NCBI RefSeq assembly: GCF_938036805.1
Contig: NZ_CALHWC010000166.1
Coordinates: 1-18,828, forward strand
Reading direction: 5' to 3'
From: an uncultured Streptococcus sp.
GTDB lineage: Bacteria; Bacillota; Bacilli; Lactobacillales; Streptococcaceae
Length of the DNA stretch: 18,828 nucleotides
A program made the translations under genes and the position numbers. How positions within the stretch are numbered: position 1 is the first letter of the stretch; each line of letters begins with the position of its first letter. Below, piece by piece: positions 13,883-18,828 of this stretch. Under the pieces are notes generated by a model. It had not been told where the DNA came from, made no database searches, and saw nothing but the letters and a program-made list of their open reading frames with translations.

Positions 13883-15151
13883 ATGCTACTAATCAAGAAT
13901 GGCCGTGTAATGGATCCTAAGTCTGGTCTGGATCAAGTGTGCGATGTGCTGGTGGAGGGCAAGAAAATTGTCAAAATTGGCCAAAATCTGGAAGCGGCTG
14001 ATGCCCAAGTTATAGATGCCAGTGGTTTGGTCGTTGCACCCGGTCTGGTCGACATTCACGTTCATTTCCGGGAGCCAGGTCAGACCCATAAAGAAGACAT
14101 TCACACAGGAGCTTTGGCAGCGGCAGCGGGCGGTTTTACAACGGTTGTTATGATGGCCAATACCAATCCGACCATTTCTACAGTTGAAACTCTGAAAGAA
14201 GTGCTGGAGTCGGCTAGTCGAGAAAATATCCATATCAAGTCGATTGCAACAATTACAGAGAATTTTGATGGGCAGCATCTGACAGATTTCCAAGGTCTTT
14301 TGGCAGCTGGTGCAGTAGGTTTTTCTGATGACGGTATTCCGCTGACCAACGCTGGGATTGTCCGCCAAGCCTTGATAGAAGCACGTAAAAACGATACTTT
14401 TATCAGCTTGCACGAGGAAGACCCAAATCTCAACGGTATCCTCGGCTTCAATGAACATATCGCCAAAGAGCATTTTCATATCTGCGGCGCGACAGGTGTG
14501 GCCGAATACAGTATGATTGCTCGCGATGTCATGATTGCTTATGATGCTAAGGCGCATGTCCATATCCAGCATTTGTCCAAGGCTGAAAGTGTCAAGGTTG
14601 TCGAGTTTGCCCAAAAACTAGGCGCTCAAGTCACTGCTGAAGCAGCACCTCAGCACTTCTCTAAGACAGAAGCTCTGCTATTGACCAAGGGCAGCAGTGC
14701 TAAGATGAATCCGCCTCTGCGCTTAGAATCGGATCGTCTGGCCGTTATCGAAGGGCTGAAGTCTGGCGTCATTTCTGTCATTGCGACGGACCACGCACCG
14801 CACCATGCCGACGAGAAAAATGTGGCAGATATTACCAAGGCGCCGTCTGGTATGACTGGTCTTGAGACCTCGCTTTCTCTAGGGCTGACCTATCTGGTGG
14901 AAGCAGGGCATCTTAGCCTCATGGAGCTCTTAGAGAAGATGACGGTCAATCCAGCTAGTCTCTACGATTTTAATGCTGGTTTTCTAGCCGAAGAAGGTCC
15001 AGCTGACATCACTATTTTCGATCCTAAAGCTGACCGTCTGGTTTCCGACCATTTTGCCTCCAAGGCAGCCAATTCACCTTTTGTTGGCGAAGAACTCAAA
15101 GGCCAAGTCAAATATACCATCTGCGATGGAGAAATTGTCTTCCAAGCATAA
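13883..15151 (+). CDS. pyrC: Dihydroorotase
   Basis: A 422-residue type I dihydroorotase that cyclises carbamoyl-aspartate to dihydroorotate, the third step of UMP synthesis. Metal ligands His59 and His61 are in VDIHVHFREPG (57-67), with substrate Arg63; further ligands are Asp150 (FSDDG), His177 (SLHEE) and His230 (HIQHLS). The catalytic Asp303 lies in ATDHAPH (301-307). The amidohydrolase sandwich domain is visible at both ends (LLIKNGRVMDPKSG and the C-terminal KYTICDGEIVF). AAGGAGA precedes ATG. Unlike the other pyr genes here it has no PyrR leader of its own and sits with DNA repair genes; transcription would come from upstream. It ends before repeat copy A, whose last hairpin can terminate it. 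Confidence 0.97.
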   Translation: MLLIKNGRVMDPKSGLDQVCDVLVEGKKIVKIGQNLEAADAQVIDASGLVVAPGLVDIHVHFREPGQTHKEDIHTGALAAAAGGFTTVVMMANTNPTISTVETLKEVLESASRENIHIKSIATITENFDGQHLTDFQGLLAAGAVGFSDDGIPLTNAGIVRQALIEARKNDTFISLHEEDPNLNGILGFNEHIAKEHFHICGATGVAEYSMIARDVMIAYDAKAHVHIQHLSKAESVKVVEFAQKLGAQVTAEAAPQHFSKTEALLLTKGSSAKMNPPLRLESDRLAVIEGLKSGVISVIATDHAPHHADEKNVADITKAPSGMTGLETSLSLGLTYLVEAGHLSLMELLEKMTVNPASLYDFNAGFLAEEGPADITIFDPKADRLVSDHFASKAANSPFVGEELKGQVKYTICDGEIVFQA

Positions 15152-15170
15152 GCAGACATTCATATAAAAT

Positions 15171-15347
15171 ATGAGAGTGGGACAGAAATCGGTAATTCGT
15201 TAGAATTCGATTTCGTCGTCCCACCTCCGCACAGTTGAGTAGGGCTGTAAAAGCTGATGAAATCAGCGTAGTAGAGCCCACTCAACCACTGCGTCTTGCT
15301 CGACAATCCAAAGACAATTGAGAGGCTAGGACTTTTGTCCCAGCCTC
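15171..15347 (+). repeat. Intergenic three-hairpin element, copy A
   Basis: A 177-nt element almost identical to the reverse complement of 17700-17877. It has three hairpins: (1) GTGGGAC (15177-15183) with GTCCCAC (15218-15224), enclosing AAATCG/CGATTT and AATTC-GTTA-GAATT; (2) GTTGAGT (15234-15240) with ACTCAAC (15280-15286), GGGCT/AGCCC and inner GCTGAT/ATCAGC; (3) a terminator-like hairpin listed separately. It encodes no convincing protein. It lies between pyrC and nt5e. Confidence 0.88.
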
Positions 15348-15353
15348 TTTTTT
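15322..15353 (+). terminator. Intrinsic terminator of pyrC, inside repeat copy A
   Basis: GAGGCTAGGAC (15322-15332), TTTT loop, GTCCCAGCCTC (15337-15347), with a T run at 15348-15353: a near-perfect 11-bp stem with one mismatch. Confidence 0.9.
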
Positions 15354-15405
15354 ATCAGAAGAAAGATTAAGCTGAAATAGCATTCCCTTTTTACAGAAAA
15401 AACAG

Positions 15406-15434
15406 TATAATAGTAGAAAAAACATAGACTGGAG
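15406..15434 (+). promoter_or_regulatory. Promoter -10 and ribosome site of nt5e
   Basis: -10 TATAAT at 15406-15411; the -35 at 17 bp is weak (TTCCCT, 15383-15388). GGAG at 15431-15434 lies 9 nt before ATG 15444. The stretch 15354-15405 shows nothing else. Confidence 0.6.
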
Positions 15435-15443
15435 CTTTTACTT

Positions 15444-17693
15444 ATGAAAAAGAAGCATCTTATTTTACCTGTTTTGTCGACGGTTCTGTTGGCACCTGCC
15501 TTTTTGGACCATCAAGTTGCTGCGGATGAGGTTCAGCCAGCAACTGCTGTAGCAAATGTCAGTGACTCAGCTCAAAAACCAGCTGAAACAGATTTGGCAC
15601 AAGCAGGTGGAGTTTCTGCCGATGAAGCTAGCGTAAATGCGGCCATCGCAGCTAATGCTCAAGATGTATCAGGAGCGTCTGACGCAAGCTTGCCTGAAGC
15701 TACCATTCTTCATACAAACGATGTGCACGGTCGTATCGTCGAAGAAAAAGGTGTTATCGGAGATGCCAAACTTGCAACAGTTATCAAGGAAGAACGTGCG
15801 AAAAATCCTCAAACACTGGTTGTAGATGCAGGAGATGCTTTCCAAGGTCTGCCAATTTCTAATAGCTCCAAAGGGGAAGAACGCGCGAAGATCCTCAATG
15901 AAATCGGCTATGATGCTATGGCGGTCGGAAACCATGAATTTGACTTTGGTTTGGATGAAGCTAAAAAATATAAAGAAATCCTCAATTTCCCACTCCTCAG
16001 CGCTAATACCTATGCCAACAATGCGCGTGTCTTCCAAGCATCAACTATTGTTGACAAGGATAAGAATGTAGAAGGTGATGAATTTGTCGTGATCGGGGTG
16101 ACCACTCCTGAGACAGCTACAAAAACTCACCCAAAAAATATTCAAGGTGTGACTTTCGCGGATCCAATCACAGAGGTTAACCGCGTGATTGATGAAATTG
16201 AAGCGCGTGCAGCAGCTGAAGGCAAGACTTACAAAAATTATGTCGTTCTGGCTCACTTGGGTGTGGATACGACGACACCAGTTGAGTGGCGCGGTTCTAC
16301 CTTGGCTGAAGCCCTTTCTAAAAATGCTAAGCTGAAGGGCAAGCGGGTTACAGTGATTGACGGCCATTCTCACACAGTAGAGTCTACTACTTACGGTGAA
16401 AATGTGACCTACAACCAGACTGGTAGTTATTTGCACAATATCGGTAAAGTTACTTTCAAGGCCAACCAACTTCTGGGTAATCCTCAGCAAATCCCAGCTG
16501 CAACAGCTAAAAAAGCGACTCCAGATCCAGTTGTAGCAGAGATGGTAAATAAGATTAAGGCCAAATACGACGCAGAAAATGCCAAGGTGGTTGTGGCCAA
16601 TAGCCCTGTGGAGCTTAATGGTGACCGTGAAAATGTCCGCGTTCGAGAAACCAATCTGGGTAATGTGGTAGCAGATGCCCTTTACAAATACGGACAAACA
16701 GGCTTTGCCAATAAAACAGACTTGGCTGTAACCAACGGTGGTGGTTTACGAGAAACGATTTCCAAAGACAAGCCAATTACTAAGGGAAATGTCATCGCTG
16801 TATTGCCTTTTGGAAATACCATTTCACAAATCAAGGTAACTGGTCAGAATATCGCAGATATGTTTGCCAAATCTTTGGGCTCAATCCTGCAAGAAAAAGA
16901 TGGAAAACCTGTCTTGGATGAAAACGGCCAACCATTGCTAGAGCCAAGCGGCGGTTTCTTGCAAGTCTCTGGTGCCAAAGTTTACTATGACACAACTCTG
17001 CCAGCAGAGAAACGGATCCTTCGCATTGAAATCAAAAACAAAGAAACAGGTGCTTATGAAGCCCTTGACTTGGCTAAGACCTATTACCTGACAACCAATG
17101 ACTTCCTAGCAGCAGGTGGTGATGGTTATACCATGCTGGGTGGTGCACGTGAGGAAGGTCCATCTATGGACGTGGCCTTTGCAGAATATCTGGAAAGTGC
17201 AGATTTGACAGCCTATGCAGCAATCAATCCAAATTCTCGTACGATTTCCATGTCTGCTAGCAAGGATACAGATGGAGATGGTTACACAGATATCGAGGAA
17301 ATCCAGCAGGGTACTGATCCAAAAGATGCCACTTCTAAGCCTGGACAAAGCAATCCAGCAAATCCTACCAATCCAACGAACCCAACTAATCCGGCAGCGC
17401 CAACAGTTCCAACAAGACCAAGCAGTCCAGTAGTTCCTAGCCAACCTAATCATCCAGTTGTGTCTGAGACAAAACCACAAGAAGGACCTTCTGTTGAGAA
17501 GCCAAATACAGCTCAGCCAGCAGCAAATAAGGCAACTTATCAAGCTCCAGCACAGGTTCGTCCGACAGAACTAGCAAGCAAACAAGGAACTCTTCCGAAA
17601 ACAGGAAGCAAGAATCCTGTCCTTCTTTCCCTCTTCGGACTGGTTCTGGGAACCTTAGGTGTATCAAGCCTGAAAAAAACTCAAAAAGATTAA
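15444..17693 (+). CDS. nt5e: Cell-wall anchored 5'-nucleotidase
   Basis: A 749-residue secreted surface enzyme. Signal peptide 1-27 (basic start, hydrophobic core, probable cut after VAA), a low-complexity Ala-rich spacer (30-85), then the metallophosphatase domain: ILHTNDVHGRI (88-98), VVDAGDAFQG (127-135), VGNHEFDFG (161-169) and DGHSHT (306-311). The substrate domain carries NGGGLRE (431-437) and AAGGDGYTML (556-565). A calcium-binding DTDGDGYTDIEE motif (608-619) links to a Pro-rich wall spacer (about 633-712) and the sortase signal LPKTG (717-721), a hydrophobic helix and a basic tail. The family hydrolyses extracellular AMP and other nucleotides to nucleosides; in S. sanguinis it makes adenosine and is linked to host interaction. 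The gene has its own promoter and is enclosed by two inverted copies of an intergenic element. Confidence 0.95.
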   Translation: MKKKHLILPVLSTVLLAPAFLDHQVAADEVQPATAVANVSDSAQKPAETDLAQAGGVSADEASVNAAIAANAQDVSGASDASLPEATILHTNDVHGRIVEEKGVIGDAKLATVIKEERAKNPQTLVVDAGDAFQGLPISNSSKGEERAKILNEIGYDAMAVGNHEFDFGLDEAKKYKEILNFPLLSANTYANNARVFQASTIVDKDKNVEGDEFVVIGVTTPETATKTHPKNIQGVTFADPITEVNRVIDEIEARAAAEGKTYKNYVVLAHLGVDTTTPVEWRGSTLAEALSKNAKLKGKRVTVIDGHSHTVESTTYGENVTYNQTGSYLHNIGKVTFKANQLLGNPQQIPAATAKKATPDPVVAEMVNKIKAKYDAENAKVVVANSPVELNGDRENVRVRETNLGNVVADALYKYGQTGFANKTDLAVTNGGGLRETISKDKPITKGNVIAVLPFGNTISQIKVTGQNIADMFAKSLGSILQEKDGKPVLDENGQPLLEPSGGFLQVSGAKVYYDTTLPAEKRILRIEIKNKETGAYEALDLAKTYYLTTNDFLAAGGDGYTMLGGAREEGPSMDVAFAEYLESADLTAYAAINPNSRTISMSASKDTDGDGYTDIEEIQQGTDPKDATSKPGQSNPANPTNPTNPTNPAAPTVPTRPSSPVVPSQPNHPVVSETKPQEGPSVEKPNTAQPAANKATYQAPAQVRPTELASKQGTLPKTGSKNPVLLSLFGLVLGTLGVSSLKKTQKD
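17352..17396 (+). repeat. 9-bp tandem repeat coding Asn-Pro-x in nt5e
   Basis: Five units of 9 bp (AATCCAGCA, AATCCTACC, AATCCAACG, AACCCAACT, AATCCGGCA) encode N-P-A/T repeats in the wall-spanning spacer. Length variation would stay in frame. Confidence 0.8.
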
Positions 17694-17699
17694 AAAAAT

Positions 17700-17877
17700 G
17701 AGGCTGGGACAAAAGTCCTAGCCTCTCAATTGTTTTTTGGATTGTCGAGCAAGACGCAGTGGTTGAGTGGGCTATACTAGGCTGATTTCATCAGCTTTTA
17801 CAGCCCTACTCAACTGTGCGGAGGTGGGACGACGAAATCGAATTTTAACGAATTACAGATTTCTGTCCCACTCTCAT
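17700..17877 (-). repeat. Intergenic three-hairpin element, copy B (inverted relative to copy A)
   Basis: 178 nt, matching the reverse complement of copy A with about half a dozen substitutions and one single-base indel. It fills the whole gap between the convergent genes nt5e and plsY, and its edge contains the plsY stop codon (17874-17876). On the plus strand, GAGGCTGGGAC-AAAA-GTCCTAGCCTC (17700-17725) follows nt5e, and GTGGGAC/GTCCCAC (17824-17830 / 17865-17871) ends in TCTCATTTTTTT, so termination in either direction is plausible. Confidence 0.88.
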
Positions 17878-18518
17878 TTTTTTGGATTTTGCTTGGTTAG
17901 GTTGATGCCCCAAGGGATTAGGTTTTCAGTTTTATTTCGAATCCGCTGGATATTGTCTCGATGACGAAGGATGATAATAGCTGCTAAGAGAATGATAATC
18001 AGGGTAAAGAGGAAATCATAGCTAGGTAGGATAAAGCCTAAAGCAGGAAAAATCAAGACAGACAGGATAGCCACGCTTGCAGAAATCACACTGGCGAGGG
18101 AAATCATACTTCCCAGATAGAGGGTTGTCACAAAGACCAATATCAGATAGACAAAGAAAGCGGGTGAGAAGCCCAGAACAGCTCCTGCACTAGTCGCTAC
18201 GGCTTTGCCACCCTTAAAGCCAGCAAAGATTGGAAAGGTATGGCCAATCACGGCCAAGAGACCAAAAATCAGTGGTGAAATCCCATCAATATGTAGGAAA
18301 AGTGGCAGCAACGTTGCCAGTGTCCCCTTGAAAAAGTCAATGGCAAAGGTGGCAGTGCCGGCCGTCTTACCCAAAATCCGGAAAGTATTGGTCGTGCCAG
18401 TATTGCCACTGCCGTATTCGCGCAGGTTCTTTTTAAAGAAAATCTGTCCAATCCACAAACCTGTCGGAATGGAGCCCAGTAAATATGCTAGTAATAATCC
18501 AATTATCGTGTTCATCAT
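17874..18518 (-). CDS. plsY: Acyl-phosphate glycerol-3-phosphate acyltransferase PlsY
   Basis: A 214-residue multi-pass membrane enzyme that transfers the acyl group of acyl-phosphate to glycerol-3-phosphate, giving lysophosphatidate, the first step of phospholipid synthesis. The three PlsY motifs are present: YGSGNTGTTNTFR (35-47), GHTFPIFAGFKGGKAVATS (92-110) and RHRDNIQRIRNKTEN (185-199). Five hydrophobic segments fit the family. The gene is divergent from parE, a standard streptococcal arrangement. ATG 18518 is followed by a second ATG; either may be used. No SD precedes them, and an extended -10 box lies 6 nt before the first ATG. The stop codon is inside the end of repeat copy B. Confidence 0.95.
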   Translation of the reverse strand: MMNTIIGLLLAYLLGSIPTGLWIGQIFFKKNLREYGSGNTGTTNTFRILGKTAGTATFAIDFFKGTLATLLPLFLHIDGISPLIFGLLAVIGHTFPIFAGFKGGKAVATSAGAVLGFSPAFFVYLILVFVTTLYLGSMISLASVISASVAILSVLIFPALGFILPSYDFLFTLIIILLAAIIILRHRDNIQRIRNKTENLIPWGINLTKQNPKK

Positions 18519-18524
18519 GATTTT

Positions 18525-18552
18525 ATTATACCATGATTTGGAACTTGGACAA
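18525..18552 (-). promoter_or_regulatory. Promoter of plsY (leaderless geometry)
   Basis: On the minus strand: TTGTCC (18552-18547), 16-bp spacer, extended -10 TGgTATAAT with the hexamer at 18530-18525, then exactly 6 nt to ATG 18518. There is no SD. Confidence 0.7.
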
Positions 18553-18569
18553 AGGACTATGATAAGAAT

Positions 18570-18635
18570 ATTTTAAGTGAATTGTCTAGTCTGACGCCTG
18601 CAGCTAAGCTGCCTTTCTCCAAAATCACTTAAAAT
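18570..18635. repeat. Nested palindrome between plsY and parE
   Basis: Perfect 11-bp inverted repeat ATTTTAAGTGA (18570-18580) / TCACTTAAAAT (18625-18635), extendable by AGAAT/ATTCT outside a 4-nt bulge. A second palindrome GCAGCT-a-AGCTGC (18600-18612) lies in the centre. No T-run, no ORF. Together with the two promoters it accounts for most of the 18519-18740 gap. Confidence 0.65.
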
Positions 18636-18679
18636 CCAGATTCTATCAGTCTTTAAAGGGTATTTTGTAGAAAAAAACT

Positions 18680-18708
18680 TTGCAAAATTTACTAAAAACT
18701 TGTAAGAT
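18680..18708 (+). promoter_or_regulatory. Promoter of parE
   Basis: TTGCAA (18680-18685), 17-bp spacer, TAAGAT (18703-18708). AGGAGG (18729-18734) lies 6 nt before the GTG start. Confidence 0.65.
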
Positions 18709-18740
18709 AATAAGGATGACTATCATGCAGGAGGTTCCTT

Positions 18741-18828
18741 GTGGCAAAAAAGGAAATCAATATTAACAATTACAATGACGATGCCATTCAGGTATTAGAA
18801 GGGTTGGATGCGGTCCGCAAACGTCCGG
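18741..18828 (+). CDS. parE: DNA topoisomerase IV subunit B (N-terminal fragment)
   Basis: Only the first 29 codons are in the window. Translation from GTG gives MAKKEININNYNDDAIQVLE and then GLDAVRKRP, the N-terminus of streptococcal ParE just before its ATPase domain; GyrB would begin differently (VLEGLEAVRMRP preceded by an unrelated leader). ParE is the ATPase subunit that, with ParC, separates linked daughter chromosomes. The start is set by AGGAGG 6 nt upstream. Divergence from plsY is the usual streptococcal context. Confidence 0.93.
   Translation, partial: MAKKEININNYNDDAIQVLEGLDAVRKRP

Noticed and set aside
13889..14614. Long minus-strand ORF (241 codons) opposite pyrC
   Set aside because: A Cys/His-rich shadow translation of a highly conserved gene; no SD, promoter or family resemblance.
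16041..16697. Minus-strand ORF (218 codons) opposite nt5e
   Set aside because: Shadow of the nt5e coding strand; no ribosome site and atypical composition.
17352..17396. CRISPR-like repeat array
   Set aside because: 9-bp units without spacers, in frame within the nt5e stalk.
17106..17543. Minus-strand ORF rich in Trp, Cys and Ile opposite the nt5e stalk
   Set aside because: The odd composition is the complement of the Pro/Asn repeat region.

Overview
The window looks like a chromosomal segment of an oral Streptococcus, most likely of the sanguinis group. Three things point there: low-to-moderate G+C with strong sigma-A promoters and AAGGAG ribosome sites; the streptococcal gene orders ung-mutX-pyrC, pyrK-pyrDb / pyrF-pyrE and plsY<>parE; and a cell-wall anchored 5'-nucleotidase with an LPKTG signal, known from S. 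sanguinis as Nt5e. The species is an inference from protein recognition, not from a search.

Layout. 1-2878: purine nucleoside salvage (end of punA, then deoD), followed without a gap by a small HEPN-motif protein and a sirtuin. A 293-nt leader of stacked stem-loops precedes deoD. 2882-2920: probable bidirectional terminator. 2926-3834 (minus): LysR regulator of the CpsY/MtaR type. 3945-6742: three tandem paralogues of unknown function, each a membrane anchor plus two related 'W-T...FG.P' domains; the third is broken by a one-base frameshift. 6743-10309: pyrimidine synthesis in two units, pyrK-pyrDb and pyrF-pyrE, each behind its own promoter and PyrR-type attenuator. 10422-12709: a multi-pass GT-C-like membrane protein overlapping a DUF4336 protein. 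12744-15151: ung, mutX, pyrC. 15171-17877: the nt5e gene enclosed by two nearly identical ~177-bp elements in inverted orientation. 17874-18518 (minus): plsY. 18741-end: start of parE.

How the genes fit together. Nt5e would release nucleosides from extracellular nucleotides, PunA and DeoD would phosphorolyse purine nucleosides inside, and PyrK/Db/F/E/C cover four of the steps of de novo UMP synthesis (pyrK and pyrDb encode one enzyme). Ung and MutX protect DNA from uracil and oxidised nucleotides.

The least explained signals are: (i) the three-paralogue membrane cluster with its frameshifted member; (ii) three unrelated genes (cpsY, the GT-C-like gene, plsY) that share the same start architecture, an extended -10 box exactly 6 nt before ATG and no Shine-Dalgarno site, which predicts leaderless mRNAs; (iii) the orphan HEPN protein coupled to a sirtuin; (iv) the nested hairpin array upstream of an SD-less deoD; (v) the inverted repeat pair around nt5e. 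No tRNA, rRNA, CRISPR array or transposase gene was seen.
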